Source: Streptococcus suis (GTDB lineage Bacteria; Bacillota; Bacilli; Lactobacillales; Streptococcaceae). Taken from it: a stretch of DNA of 64,000 nt. The DNA lies in assembly GCA_024583055.1 (NCBI GenBank), contig CP102145.1, positions 1,736,001 to 1,800,000 on the forward strand, in the 5' to 3' direction. Numbering within the stretch: the stretch's first letter is position 1; each line of letters begins with the position of its first letter. Shown in pieces: positions 46,415-55,406 of the stretch. The position numbers were made by a program, and so were the translations under genes. The notes beneath the pieces were generated by a model. The model did not search any database. It saw only the letters and a program-made list of their open reading frames with translations, and was not told the DNA's origin.

Positions 46415-47056
46415 CTACCCCAACAAATCTTCCAGTTCTTCCACCGTTTGGACAATGTGGCTGGCACCAGCAGTTGTCAATTCCTCTCGGTCACCATAGC
46501 CATACAGGACACCGATACTGTCGAGCTGGTGTTGCTTGGCACCGCTGACATCATGTTTACGGTCACCAATCATGACAGCTTTGCCATTGATTTTTTCCAG
46601 TTGGTCCAGCGCATAGGCAATAATCTGCCCCTTATTGGTGCGCGTGTCATCCAAACTTGCGCCTGCAATGACTGTAAAATAGCGGTCCAATTCAAAATGG
46701 GCCAATATTTGTTTGGCAAAGATTTCTGGTTTTGAAGTGGCGATGAGGAGTGTTTTTCCTTGCTCTTGCAATTTGCCCAACAATTCCGGAATACCGGGAT
46801 AGGGATGGTTTTCAAACATTCCCTTGCTGGTAAAATATTCCCGAAAATAATCGACTGCCTGCTGGGTTTCTGTCGCATTCAGTCCATAAAACTGGGCAAA
46901 TGATTCGTAAAGAGGTGGTCCGATAAAGCGAGACAAGTGACTGGAATTGTCATCAGCAATGCCCATTTTTTCCAAGGCATAGGCAGCCGAATGGATAATG
47001 CCGGGACCAGAATCGGTCAATGTTCCGTCTAAGTCGAAGAGAAGCGTTTGGTACAT
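46415..47056 (-). CDS. HAD-superfamily phosphatase (phosphoglycolate phosphatase-like)
   Basis: A 213-residue HAD subfamily IA hydrolase. Motif I is LLFDLDGTLTDSGPGI, motif II LIATSKPE, motif III Lys in TNKGQII and motif IV MIGDRKHDVSGA. A helical cap domain sits between I and II. The Gph/PpaX-like substrate is not defined. The start is the ATG at 47056 (TGGAGG upstream). It follows ansA in the same direction after 36 bp. Confidence 0.88.
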   Translation of the reverse strand: MYQTLLFDLDGTLTDSGPGIIHSAAYALEKMGIADDNSSHLSRFIGPPLYESFAQFYGLNATETQQAVDYFREYFTSKGMFENHPYPGIPELLGKLQEQGKTLLIATSKPEIFAKQILAHFELDRYFTVIAGASLDDTRTNKGQIIAYALDQLEKINGKAVMIGDRKHDVSGAKQHQLDSIGVLYGYGDREELTTAGASHIVQTVEELEDLLG

Positions 47057-47092
47057 AGGAACCTCCATTTTTATTGGTCCGTAAGACAAGTG

Positions 47093-48052
47093 TTATCCCT
47101 GTATATAGTCAGTCAATTCCTGATCCTTCAGACCTGCATTTAAGGCAATCAAGAGCTTGATTCTGGCTTTTTGAGCATTCAGCTCCTTGACAAAGAGGAT
47201 ACCTTCTTGCTCTAGTTGGATACCGCCTCCCTGGTAGGCGTAGACAGGCTCGGCAATACCGTTAAAGCAACGAGAAACCAGCACAATCGGAATTCCTGCT
47301 GCCAGCAAGCGGTGGATTGCTGGCAAGATAGATGGAGGCAGATTTCCAGCTCCAAGGGCCTCAATCACAAGGCCGGAAAGTTTACCAGGGTCTAGAGAAT
47401 CAAGGAGAATGGTCTCCATATCTGCAAAAGCTTTGATGATAGGAATGGTTCCTGCAATTTCTGACAAATCAAAGCGAACACGTGGCTCAGCAGTTTTGAA
47501 AAAGAGGATTTCCCGTTTGGTTACAAGCCCCAGAGGACCGTGGGTCGGAGTCTGGAAAGTAGAAACATTTGTCGTATGGGTCTTGGTCACATATTTTGCG
47601 GCATGGATTTCATCGTTCATGACCAGCAGAACCCCCTTATCTGCCGCCTTTTCATCTGCGGCGACACGCAGGGCTGTCAGATAATTATAGACACCATCAC
47701 TACCCAAATCATTGGAAGAGCGCATGGCTCCTGTGATAACAATTGGCTTTTGAGGAATGGCCATGGTATCCAAGAAATAGGCTGTCTCTTCCAAGGTATC
47801 GGTGCCATGAGTGATGACAAAGCCGTCAAATTCATCCGCCTGTCGCTTGATTTCTTGGTAGAGCGCCATCATGTGTTCCAATCGAATATGGGGACTTGGC
47901 AGGTTCAAAAAATCAACAGACACTACCTGAATAGTGTCCAAGGGAGTAGAAAGACTGGCCATAGGATTGTGGGAACTAGAAGAGACGCTCCCCTGATTGT
48001 CGGTCTGCATAGAAATGGTTCCTCCAGTGTGGAGGGCCAGAATTTTTTTCAT
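47093..48052 (-). CDS. ansA: L-asparaginase, type I (cytoplasmic)
   Basis: Hydrolyses asparagine to aspartate and ammonia. It has 319 residues and no signal peptide, hence the cytoplasmic type. The two catalytic threonines lie in LHTGGTISM and THGTDTLEETA, with ITGAMRSSNDLGSDG and the catalytic Lys of the second motif region downstream. It faces the plus-strand HAD gene; the promoter lies between 48053 and 48122. Confidence 0.93.
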   Translation of the reverse strand: MKKILALHTGGTISMQTDNQGSVSSSSHNPMASLSTPLDTIQVVSVDFLNLPSPHIRLEHMMALYQEIKRQADEFDGFVITHGTDTLEETAYFLDTMAIPQKPIVITGAMRSSNDLGSDGVYNYLTALRVAADEKAADKGVLLVMNDEIHAAKYVTKTHTTNVSTFQTPTHGPLGLVTKREILFFKTAEPRVRFDLSEIAGTIPIIKAFADMETILLDSLDPGKLSGLVIEALGAGNLPPSILPAIHRLLAAGIPIVLVSRCFNGIAEPVYAYQGGGIQLEQEGILFVKELNAQKARIKLLIALNAGLKDQELTDYIQG

Positions 48053-48122
48053 AAGTTTTCAGTTTCTTTCAAATCTGTGATATACTAATTGTAACATAAT
48101 TCCAGGGAAGTAGGTGAGCTAG

Positions 48123-48980
48123 ATGGCGGTAAAGGCAGTGTTTTTTGATATTGACGGAACCCTTCTGACCGATAATCGAACAGTCAGCAAATCCACCATC
48201 CAGGCTATCAATGCCCTCAAGAAAAATGGCGTTCTCGTGGGCTTGGCAACAGGCAGAGACCCCAACTTTGTCCTGAAATACATGGCCGGCCTATCGCTGG
48301 ATCTGGCCATCACCTACAATGGCCAATATATTTTTTCAAGAGACCAAGTCCACTTTGCCCAAGCCTTGGATAGGGGAATATTGGAGATCTTTCTTGATTT
48401 GGTGGAGAGCAATCAGTGGGACTACTCACTTGGGCTGGGGACAGGAGTTGTAGGCAGTGGTATTATGAACGTAGGCACTGGTCACCTGGTCTACAGATTG
48501 ACACGCATGATACCGAGCGCCTGGGCTGGTGGCATCAACTTCCTGATTAACCGCCTGGTTCGCAAATTCCGTCCTAAGGACACAGACAAGATTCGTTCCT
48601 ATCTGGATCAACCGGTTTATCAAGTCTTATTGTTGGCTACTGAGTCAGTGACCCAGCGCCTGGCCCTTCAATTCCCAACTCTTGGTTTTACCAGGTCCAG
48701 TGCCTATGCGGCAGATGTCATCAGCAAGGGCAATTCCAAACTGCAAGGCATCCAAAAATTGGGAGAAATCTATGGCTTTAATACGGAAGAAGTGATGGTT
48801 TTTGGGGATTCAAACAATGATTTGGAAATGTTAGCCGGTGTTCAGTATGCCATTGCCATGGGAAATGCTACCCAACAGGCCAAAGGGACGGCGACCTATG
48901 TGACAGATACCAATAATAAGGATGGTATTTATAAGGCCTTGGTGCACTTTGGTCTCGTGGAGGAGAAGAATGTTGACTAG
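48123..48980 (+). CDS. Cof-type HAD phosphatase
   Basis: A 285-residue HAD IIB hydrolase (Cof/YidA group). Motif I is VFFDIDGTLLTDN, motif II GLATGRD, motif III Lys in SKGNSKL and motif IV VFGDSNNDLEML. The cap domain between II and III is large. Substrates in this group are sugar phosphates or flavin/nucleotide phosphates. It overlaps the next gene by 11 bp. Confidence 0.9.
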   Translation: MAVKAVFFDIDGTLLTDNRTVSKSTIQAINALKKNGVLVGLATGRDPNFVLKYMAGLSLDLAITYNGQYIFSRDQVHFAQALDRGILEIFLDLVESNQWDYSLGLGTGVVGSGIMNVGTGHLVYRLTRMIPSAWAGGINFLINRLVRKFRPKDTDKIRSYLDQPVYQVLLLATESVTQRLALQFPTLGFTRSSAYAADVISKGNSKLQGIQKLGEIYGFNTEEVMVFGDSNNDLEMLAGVQYAIAMGNATQQAKGTATYVTDTNNKDGIYKALVHFGLVEEKNVD

Positions 48981-49485
48981 TAAGGATGCCAATGTTAATG
49001 CTGTTCGTGACTTTCACAAGGCTATGGATGGCACACTTCAGGAAATTCCCCAGGCATTTGATGGGAATACGGCCTTTTACAGGGCTAGTTTCAAGTTGGA
49101 GGAGCTAGTCGAATTTTTACAGGCAGCCTCATCGGACCAGGCAGATTTTGACCGTAAGGTCCAGGGCCTGCACCAGCAACTCGACAAGGCAGTGGCAAAA
49201 GTTACCAGTAAAGGCAGTCCAGGTCTCTCCTTGGTTGGTCAGGTCGATGCCCTGATGGACTTGCTCTATTTTACTTACGGTTCCTTTGTTTTGGTAGGAG
49301 TTGACCCCAAACCCATTTTCGATATTGTCCACCAGGCTAATATGGGTAAGCTTTTTCCGGATGGTAAGGCCCATTACGACCCTGTTTCCCACAAAATATT
49401 GAAGCCAGAGGGCTGGGAGGAGCGTTTTGCACCAGAAGGGAAAATTCAAGACGAACTAGACAGACAAAAAGGCAGAAAATCCTAA
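48970..49485 (+). CDS. MazG/PRA-PH-like all-alpha NTP pyrophosphohydrolase
   Basis: A 171-residue protein of the all-alpha NTP-pyrophosphatase superfamily. The metal-binding pattern is seen as FKLEELVEFLQA near residue 40 and VDALMDLLYFTYGSFVLVGVD near residue 95. DIVHQANMGKLFPDGKAHYD and LKPEGWEERFAPE follow, which mark a streptococcal/phage-like house-cleaning subgroup. Probable role: removal of unusual or damaged nucleotides. The start at 48970 has GGAGGAGAAG upstream, inside the HAD gene, implying coupling. Confidence 0.83.
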   Translation: MLTSKDANVNAVRDFHKAMDGTLQEIPQAFDGNTAFYRASFKLEELVEFLQAASSDQADFDRKVQGLHQQLDKAVAKVTSKGSPGLSLVGQVDALMDLLYFTYGSFVLVGVDPKPIFDIVHQANMGKLFPDGKAHYDPVSHKILKPEGWEERFAPEGKIQDELDRQKGRKS

Positions 49486-49502
49486 TGCGATTCTCTGCCT
49501 TT
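49468..49502. terminator. Bidirectional terminator between the MazG-like gene and usp
   Basis: AAAGGCAGA and TCTGCCTTT form the stem around a 17-base loop that contains the MazG-like gene stop codon. T runs are short. Confidence 0.6.
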
Positions 49503-49518
49503 CAATTTATCTAGATGT

Positions 49519-49971
49519 TTATAGACTTTTTTCTGGATTGCGCACAATCAAGATGTCAATGTCTGTGTGGCGCATGATGTATTCAGAAGAAGAGCCGATG
49601 AGCAGTCGCTCGAAGGTGTTGAGACCAGTCGCTCCCAGTAGCATCAAATCGGCACCAGCCTCTTGTGGAATGTCTGTGGAGAGTAAGGTCTTGGGATTGC
49701 CAAACTCAACGATAGTGGCAATGTCTGTCAAGCCTGCATCGGTAGCCCACTTTTTATAATTTCCTAAAAGAGTTTCGGCCTCTTTTTCAAGAGATTCGTA
49801 GATGGATGCGTCAAAAGCCACGACATTATGTAGGGCTCTGGTGTCGATGACATGGGCAATGGTCAATTTTGCCTGATTGCGTTTAGCAACTTGAATGGCT
49901 TTTTGCAAAGCAACTTCGGCATTTGTTGAACCATCAACAGCAACTAAAATAGATTGATAGGTTTGTAACAT
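49519..49971 (-). CDS. Universal stress protein (UspA family)
   Basis: A 150-residue single-domain Usp. It opens with YQSILVAVDGSTNAEVAL and ends with the ATP-binding pattern G-2x-G-9x-G-S seen in LGATGLNTFERLLIGSSSEYI. The closing strand is DILIVR. Such proteins bind ATP and are made under stress; the partner is unknown. A promoter lies at 50023-50052 on the minus strand. Confidence 0.9.
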   Translation of the reverse strand: MLQTYQSILVAVDGSTNAEVALQKAIQVAKRNQAKLTIAHVIDTRALHNVVAFDASIYESLEKEAETLLGNYKKWATDAGLTDIATIVEFGNPKTLLSTDIPQEAGADLMLLGATGLNTFERLLIGSSSEYIMRHTDIDILIVRNPEKSL

Positions 49972-50022
49972 GATTCTTACCTCCTTTTAGACGATTTTTG
50001 TAAGGGAATATTATACATTTAT

Positions 50023-50052
50023 ATTATAAGGTATTTTGCAAAAAATGTAAAG
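50023..50052 (-). promoter_or_regulatory. Promoter of usp
   Basis: On the minus strand TTTACA (50052-50047), an 18-bp spacer and TATAAT (50028-50023). Confidence 0.6.
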
Positions 50053-50212
50053 TATTTATTGATAGATGGAGAAAAATAATATAAGCAACCGTAATGATAG
50101 TCAGATTGCAGTGTCCAGAGACAGATAGAGTGTTCATGTCATTCTAGTAGTATCATTTCCCTACATTTCCTGCGATTTATAACATTTAGTGATAGATTTA
50201 CTATGAAAATGA

Positions 50213-50241
50213 TTGCTAAAATGACCAAATTCCATTATGAT
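50213..50241 (+). promoter_or_regulatory. Promoter of the aminotransferase gene
   Basis: TTGCTA at 50213-50218, a 17-bp spacer and TATGAT at 50236-50241. The rest of the divergent gap (50053-50212) shows nothing that I recognise. Confidence 0.55.
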
Positions 50242-50282
50242 AGTAGTATTCATAGACTCAAGAAAGTTGAGGAGGTATAGTT

Positions 50283-51497
50283 ATGAGACAATTTGAAAAG
50301 TCAACAAAGCTCGAACATGTTGCATACGATATCCGTGGTCCAGTCTTGGAGGAAGCTATGCGCATGCGGGCAAATGGTGAGAAGATTCTCCGCTTGAACA
50401 CAGGAAATCCAGCTGAATTTGGTTTTACGGCGCCAGATGAGGTTATTCACGACTTGATTCACAATGCCCGTAAATCAGAAGGCTATTCCGACAGTAAGGG
50501 GATTTTTTCTGCCCGTAAGGCCATCATGCAGTATTGCCAGGTCAAGAAGTTTCCAAATGTTGACATCGATGACATTTACATCGGAAATGGAGTTAGTGAA
50601 CTGATTACCATGTCTATGCAGGGCTTGCTAGATAATGGAGACCAGGTCCTGGTGCCAATGCCCGACTATCCACTTTGGACAGCGGCAGTTAGCCTGGCAG
50701 GTGGCGATGCGGTCCATTATCTCTGTGACGAGGGGGCAGATTGGTATCCAGATTTGGACGATATTCGTTCAAAAATCACCAGCCGCACCAAGGCGATTGT
50801 CCTGATTAACCCCAATAACCCAACAGGTGCTCTTTATCCTAAAGAATTATTGTTGGAGATTGTAGAGATTGCCCGCCAGCATGAGCTCATCATTTTCTCG
50901 GATGAAATCTATGACCGCATGGTTTTTGACGGCGCAGTCCATATCCCAATTGCTTCATTGGCCCCAGATGTTTTTGTCGTGACTATGAATGGTCTGTCCA
51001 AATCCCATCGTATCTGTGGCTTCCGTGTGGGCTGGATGGTCCTATCAGGTCCTAAAAAGCATGTGAAAGGCTATATCGAGGGTCTCAATATGTTGTCCAA
51101 CATGCGGCTCTGTTCCAATGTCCTGGCCCAGCAAGTTGTCCAAACTTCGCTTGGAGGCTACCAATCAGTCGATGAATTGTTGGTACCTGGTGGCCGACTT
51201 TATGAGCAGAGAGAATTCATCACCAAGGCTATCCAAGATATTCCAGGGCTTTCAGCTGTCAAGCCTAAGGCAGGTCTCTATATCTTCCCGAAAATTGACC
51301 GTGAAATGTACCGGATTGATGATGACGAGCAGTTTGTATTGGACTTCCTCAAGCAAGAAAAGGTTCTCTTGGTCCATGGTCGTGGATTTAACTGGAAGGA
51401 CCCAGACCACTTCCGTATTGTCTACCTTCCACGTGTAGACGAGCTAGCAGAAATCCAAGAAAAAATGACCCGCTTCTTGGCCCAATATCGTAGATAA
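50283..51497 (+). CDS. Alanine aminotransferase-like class I/II aminotransferase (AlaA type)
   Basis: A 404-residue fold-type I PLP enzyme. LRLNTGNPAEFGF, GYSDSKGIFSARKAI and IGNGVSELI lie in the N-terminal half. VLINPNNPTGALY precedes DEIYDRM, and the PLP lysine is in MNGLSKSHRICGFRVGW. This is the AlaA subgroup, which makes alanine from pyruvate and glutamate. AGGAGG lies before the ATG, and a terminator follows the gene. The exact substrate is inferred from family. Confidence 0.88.
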   Translation: MRQFEKSTKLEHVAYDIRGPVLEEAMRMRANGEKILRLNTGNPAEFGFTAPDEVIHDLIHNARKSEGYSDSKGIFSARKAIMQYCQVKKFPNVDIDDIYIGNGVSELITMSMQGLLDNGDQVLVPMPDYPLWTAAVSLAGGDAVHYLCDEGADWYPDLDDIRSKITSRTKAIVLINPNNPTGALYPKELLLEIVEIARQHELIIFSDEIYDRMVFDGAVHIPIASLAPDVFVVTMNGLSKSHRICGFRVGWMVLSGPKKHVKGYIEGLNMLSNMRLCSNVLAQQVVQTSLGGYQSVDELLVPGGRLYEQREFITKAIQDIPGLSAVKPKAGLYIFPKIDREMYRIDDDEQFVLDFLKQEKVLLVHGRGFNWKDPDHFRIVYLPRVDELAEIQEKMTRFLAQYRR

Positions 51498-51535
51498 AAA
51501 ATAAGCTCAAACCGTTTAGGTGAGAGCTTATTTTT
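51497..51535 (+). terminator. Rho-independent terminator after the aminotransferase gene
   Basis: AAAAATAAGCTC and GAGCTTATTTTT pair perfectly over 12 bp. Confidence 0.85.
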
Positions 51536-51644
51536 GTGGGATGATGTGAGAGGGATTAGGTAGAATCCTTGCGGCGACTAAAATAAATTTGATTTATACA
51601 CTACCTGTTTCATTTGTATGTCCAGTATGGAACTGAAAAAATTC

Positions 51645-53000
51645 TTATTTACCCTCAAAAAATGCTGTGTAAAGTGCCTGTAGGGCCTGCTCTTTTTGTT
51701 CCGTTTTGACAACAAACATGACAGAAACTTCGCTGGCACCTTGTGAAATCATGGCCAGGTTGACATTCTGGTTAGATAGGGCAGTCGTTGCCGTGGCTGT
51801 TACACCGACATGGCTCTTCATGTTCTCACCAACGATCATGATGGTGGATAGGCCACGCTCGATTTCAGCCTTATCAACCTCCAGCTGCGTTTTGAGCTGG
51901 CGAAGGATTTCAGCTTCCTTGATAGGGGTCAATTCGCGGCCACGGAGTACGATGGACAGGTCGTCGATACCAGTCGGCATGTGCTCGAAACGAATATTCA
52001 AGTCTTCTAAAATTTGTAGGACCTTGCGACCAAAACCAACTTCACGGTTCATCAGGTACTTGGAAATGTTGATACTTGTGAAATCATCATCTGCTGCAAT
52101 TCCGACAACAGGCAGGGTCTGGTCAGTATGCTCCAGGACGATTTGGGTGCCTGGGTGGCTAGGGTTATTCGTGTTTTTGATAACCAAAGGAATGCGTCCA
52201 CGGTAGGCAGGTAGGAGGGCTTCGTCATGAAGGACGGAGAAGCCTGCATAGGCCAATTCACGCATCTCACGGTAAGTTAATTCCTTGATAGAATGTGGAT
52301 TTTTGATGATACCAGGATGGGCAGCAAAAATGCCGTCAACATCGGTAAAGTTCTCGTAGAGGTCAGCTTTGACACCGGCCGCTACGATAGAGCCTGTAAT
52401 ATCCGAACCACCACGGGAGAAGGTACAGATTTGATTGTCGATGGTCACACCGAAAAAGCCAGGGATAATCAAGACCTCATCCGCATCGCGCAATTCTTCA
52501 ATCTTATCATAGCTAGACGGTAGGATACGGGCATTTCCAGGTTCTGAGCTGACAATGATACCAGTTTTCTTAGGGTGAACATAGCGGGCAGGCAGTCCTT
52601 TTTGGGTAAAATATTCTGCAATCAGCTTGGCATTGTTGTCCTCGCCGGCCGCTAGGAATGCGTCGTAAAGAAATTCATTATTTTCAATCGGCAGGGTCGC
52701 CAGGGCCTTGATGCTGTCAGCAATCTTCGCCATGCTTTTAGCTATAAAACCAAGCTCGTCAACCATAGCCTGGTAACGATTGATAATCCATTCTTGGCTG
52801 GCTGTCACATCCTTGCCGCTTGTATATTCCTTGTAGTATTTAATCAGAGCGTCTGTCACTTTCGTATCTTCGGCATTACGTTTACCTGGTGCTGATACGA
52901 CAACAAAACGGCGCTCAGGGTCCGATTGAACGATGCTAAATACTTTTTCTAATTGGCTGGCAGACGCGAGCGAGCTACCTCCAAATTTGGTTACTTTCAT
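51645..53000 (-). CDS. Aspartate kinase (aspartokinase)
   Basis: First enzyme of the aspartate family pathway to lysine, threonine, methionine and diaminopimelate. It has 451 residues: an amino-acid kinase domain (KFGGSSLASASQLEK; FSRGGSDITGSIVA) and two C-terminal ACT domains (about 300-380 and 385-450). This long monofunctional form is the usual streptococcal one. Paired CodY-like boxes upstream suggest nitrogen control. The gene is divergent from the HAD gene at 53146. Symbol (lysC/thrA/yclM in different species) is left open. Confidence 0.92.
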   Translation of the reverse strand: MKVTKFGGSSLASASQLEKVFSIVQSDPERRFVVVSAPGKRNAEDTKVTDALIKYYKEYTSGKDVTASQEWIINRYQAMVDELGFIAKSMAKIADSIKALATLPIENNEFLYDAFLAAGEDNNAKLIAEYFTQKGLPARYVHPKKTGIIVSSEPGNARILPSSYDKIEELRDADEVLIIPGFFGVTIDNQICTFSRGGSDITGSIVAAGVKADLYENFTDVDGIFAAHPGIIKNPHSIKELTYREMRELAYAGFSVLHDEALLPAYRGRIPLVIKNTNNPSHPGTQIVLEHTDQTLPVVGIAADDDFTSINISKYLMNREVGFGRKVLQILEDLNIRFEHMPTGIDDLSIVLRGRELTPIKEAEILRQLKTQLEVDKAEIERGLSTIMIVGENMKSHVGVTATATTALSNQNVNLAMISQGASEVSVMFVVKTEQKEQALQALYTAFFEGK

Positions 53001-53053
53001 AAGAATCTCCTCAGATATTTTTTACTATTATAGCAGAAGATGGGGGCTTTGTC

Positions 53054-53086
53054 AGTATTTTCTGGGAAATTTTCAGAATTTATTGA
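53054..53086. promoter_or_regulatory. Overlapping CodY-like boxes between lysC-type and HAD genes
   Basis: TATTTTCTGGGAAAT and, a few bases on, AATTTTCAGAATTTA match the CodY consensus at 11 and 12 of 15 positions. Overlapping degenerate boxes are common at CodY targets. Confidence 0.45.
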
Positions 53087-53145
53087 AAATTACATTCATG
53101 AAACTTTCTGGGAATTGTGGTAAACTAGTGGAAAGAGGAGAAAGC

Positions 53146-53790
53146 ATGGTAAAAGCAATTATTTTTGATATGGATGGAGTCCTGTTTGATACAGAGACCT
53201 TTTATTTCCAGAGACGCATCGATTTTTTAGCGACCAAGGGACTGTCGGTCGATCACCTGGACCCAAGTATTTTTGTGGGTGGCAGGGCCAGTCAAATGTG
53301 GCGTCGGATTTTGGCGAATGACTTTGACAAGTGGGATGTGCCTGCCTTGGAAAAGGAGTACCGTATATATAAGGAAAACCGGCCGACACCCTATGGTCAG
53401 CGGCTTTTTCCTGATGTCAAACAAGTCTTGCAGGCTTTGACAGACAAGAGCGTACCTCTGGTATTGGCCTCCAATACGGACAGGGAAGAAATCGAACGTG
53501 CCTTGGAAGAAGCTGGAATTAGACCTTATTTTAAACAGGTCTTTTCAGCCATGGAATGCGGAGCGCCCAAGCCAGCTCCGGATGTCTACAATCTCGCAGC
53601 CCAGGCGACTGGGGTGGACAAATCAGAGATTGTGGTCTTTGAAGACAGCGCAAAAGGCATCGCGGCAGCAAAAGCAGCAGGCTTGATGGTCTGGGCCATC
53701 CGAGACCAGCATTATGGCATTGACCAGAGTCAAGCAGATCACTTGGTGGACAATTTGAGCCAAGGATTGAGAGAATTGGACAAGATGTAA
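53146..53790 (+). CDS. HAD hydrolase, beta-phosphoglucomutase-like
   Basis: A 214-residue HAD subfamily IA protein. Motif I is IIFDMDGVLFDTE, motif II LASNTDR, motif III Lys in GAPKPAPDVYN and motif IV VVFEDSAKGIAAA. The pattern fits phosphatase or phosphomutase members; the substrate is unknown. The start is the ATG at 53146 with GAGGAG upstream, and a terminator follows. Confidence 0.88.
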   Translation: MVKAIIFDMDGVLFDTETFYFQRRIDFLATKGLSVDHLDPSIFVGGRASQMWRRILANDFDKWDVPALEKEYRIYKENRPTPYGQRLFPDVKQVLQALTDKSVPLVLASNTDREEIERALEEAGIRPYFKQVFSAMECGAPKPAPDVYNLAAQATGVDKSEIVVFEDSAKGIAAAKAAGLMVWAIRDQHYGIDQSQADHLVDNLSQGLRELDKM

Positions 53791-53793
53791 GAG

Positions 53794-53816
53794 GGTTGGC
53801 GAGAGCCAGCCTTTTT
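53794..53816 (+). terminator. Rho-independent terminator after the HAD gene
   Basis: GGTTGGC-GAGA-GCCAGCC followed by TTTTT. Confidence 0.9.
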
Positions 53817-53846
53817 CCGATGTCACACTTCTTTTCTGGTAAGGAC

Positions 53847-53874
53847 GTGACAAAATGATTTTCTGTGCTAGAAT
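53847..53874 (+). promoter_or_regulatory. Promoter of fabM
   Basis: GTGACA at 53847-53852, a 16-bp spacer, and TAGAAT at 53869-53874. A FabT-like half-palindrome (GTTTG...CAAAC, near 53896-53910) lies downstream, with one mismatch to the TTTGA-N3-TCAAA pattern. Confidence 0.5.
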
Positions 53875-53939
53875 GGATAACAAGAAAGATGTGGTTTGCT
53901 TTTCAAACTATTTCATCTTCAAATGAAGTGGAGCAGGCG

Positions 53940-54731
53940 ATGACCTATCAAACAATTACCTATGATGTTCGGGACGGAATAGCGCTTCTGACCCTCAATC
54001 GTCCAAATGTGGCCAATGGCTTTAACATTCTCATGTGTGAGGAAATTTTGGCAGCGATTGACGCAGTTGATCGAGATGCTACTGTGAAAATCCTGCAAAT
54101 TCAGGCCCAGGGCTCTGTTTTCTCGGTCGGTGGCGACTTGGTCGAGATGAAGCGGGCAGTGGATGAGGATGATATTCCTTCTCTTGTAAAAATAGCAGAG
54201 CTGGTCAATGATATCTCATTCGCTATCAAGAAATTGCCAAAGATTGTCATCATGGTGACCGATGGAGCTGTCGCTGGTGCGGCGGCCAACATGTCAGTAG
54301 CAGCAGATTTCGTGATTGCCTCTACTAAAACAAAATTTATCCAGGCCTTTGTCGGAGTGGGTCTGGCACCTGATGCCGGCGGGCTCTTTCTCCTCAGTCG
54401 GGCAATTGGTGCCAATCGGGCTAGCCAATTAGCCATGACAGGCCAAGGCTTGTCTGCTGATAAGGCCCTGGACTATGGCATCGTTTACAAATTGTCCGAA
54501 CCTGAAAAGCTGGAAAAAACAGTCGCTCAGGTCATCAAAAAACTGTTACGAGGCTCTGTTAACTCTTACGCCGCCATCAAGCAGCTGGTCTGGGAAAGCC
54601 AGTTCAAGGACTGGGAGACCTATCGCAAGTTAGAATTGCAGTTGCAGGAGGAATTGGCCTTCAAGGAAGATTTCAAGGAAGGTGTCCGAGCCCATGCCGA
54701 ACGCCGAAGACCAGTATTTACCGGTCAATGA
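53940..54731 (+). CDS. fabM: trans-2, cis-3-decenoyl-ACP isomerase (FabM), crotonase family
   Basis: Isomerises trans-2- to cis-3-decenoyl-ACP, the branch point that gives streptococci unsaturated fatty acids. It has 263 residues with the crotonase fold: [14 protein letters not shown], the oxyanion loop [13 protein letters not shown] and [16 protein letters not shown]. The start is the ATG at 53940 with GTGGAGC upstream. It stands at the head of the fab cluster, and a BOX-like repeat lies between it and fabT, so the two may be separately transcribed. Confidence 0.9.
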   Translation: MTYQTITYDVRDGIALLTLNRPNVANGFNILMCEEILAAIDAVDRDATVKILQIQAQGSVFSVGGDLVEMKRAVDEDDIPSLVKIAELVNDISFAIKKLPKIVIMVTDGAVAGAAANMSVAADFVIASTKTKFIQAFVGVGLAPDAGGLFLLSRAIGANRASQLAMTGQGLSADKALDYGIVYKLSEPEKLEKTVAQVIKKLLRGSVNSYAAIKQLVWESQFKDWETYRKLELQLQEELAFKEDFKEGVRAHAERRRPVFTGQ

Positions 54732-54766
54732 GCTAAAATTTATTACCGAGTACGTCTATTTGTTTT

Positions 54767-54896
54767 CTTTTAGTACTAGGCAACGAGCCGAAGGCAGAAC
54801 TTAAGTTAGGCGAGGTGTGTTCAAATAATATTGATTGTCTGATGTTCGAAATTCAGAAACGAGGTTTCCTCGGTCGTCGAAGCAATAAAAGAAAAA
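54767..54896 (+). repeat. BOX-like repeat between fabM and fabT
   Basis: CTTTTAGTACTAGGCAAC and GAGCCGAAGGC at the left, ACTTAAGT near the centre, TTTCCTCGGTCGTCGAAGC at the right. TTTGTTTTCTTTTA and TAAAAGAAAAACAAA form imperfect terminal inverted repeats. It is homologous to the element at 19499-19583 but about 45 bp longer in the middle, where TCTGA/TTCAGA pair. Confidence 0.6.
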
Positions 54897-54913
54897 CAAA
54901 ATGACAAAAAATA

Positions 54914-54956
54914 TTTGACAATCAAAGTTTTTTGCTCTATACTTTGACTATCAAAG
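54914..54956 (+). promoter_or_regulatory. fabT promoter with two FabT operators
   Basis: TTGACA (54915-54920), a 17-bp spacer and TATACT (54938-54943). TTTGA-CAA-TCAAA (54914-54926) covers the -35. CTTTGA-CTA-TCAAAG (54942-54956) covers the end of the -10. Both are FabT palindromes, so FabT represses its own synthesis. Confidence 0.88.
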
Positions 54957-54971
54957 TTAAGGAGGCCTGTT

Positions 54972-55406
54972 TTGGAAGATCAAAAAGTAAATGATTACCT
55001 AACAGCTATATTTAATAATGTACTGGTGATTGAAGAAACAAGTCTACGGGGGAGCCGATTTAAGGATATTTCTATCAAGGAGATGCACACCATTGATGTG
55101 ATTGGAAGTAAACCGGATGCGACACCCACAGATGTCTCCCGCGCTTTGATGGTGACCTTGGGAACTGTCACAACCAGTCTGAATAATCTGGAGCGAAAGG
55201 GCTACGTGGAGCGTGTGCGTTCGACCAGAGACAGGCGGATCATTCATCTCTACTTAACCAAAAAGGGACGCTTGGTCTATCGGCTGCATCAGCGTTTCCA
55301 CAATGAAATGGTCAAGCAGATTACGGATGGCATGGATGAGACGGAATACCAGGTCATGAAGAAAGGGCTCATGAAACTCTATCACTTTTTGGAGGATTTG
55401 AAATGA
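54972..55406 (+). CDS. fabT: MarR-family regulator of fatty-acid synthesis, FabT
   Basis: Repressor of the fab operon that binds DNA better when bound to acyl-ACP. It has 144 residues: a winged helix-turn-helix MarR fold ([12 protein letters not shown], then [38 protein letters not shown]). It starts at TTG 54972, 6 bp after AGGAGG. It overlaps fabH by 4 bp. Confidence 0.94.
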   Translation: MEDQKVNDYLTAIFNNVLVIEETSLRGSRFKDISIKEMHTIDVIGSKPDATPTDVSRALMVTLGTVTTSLNNLERKGYVERVRSTRDRRIIHLYLTKKGRLVYRLHQRFHNEMVKQITDGMDETEYQVMKKGLMKLYHFLEDLK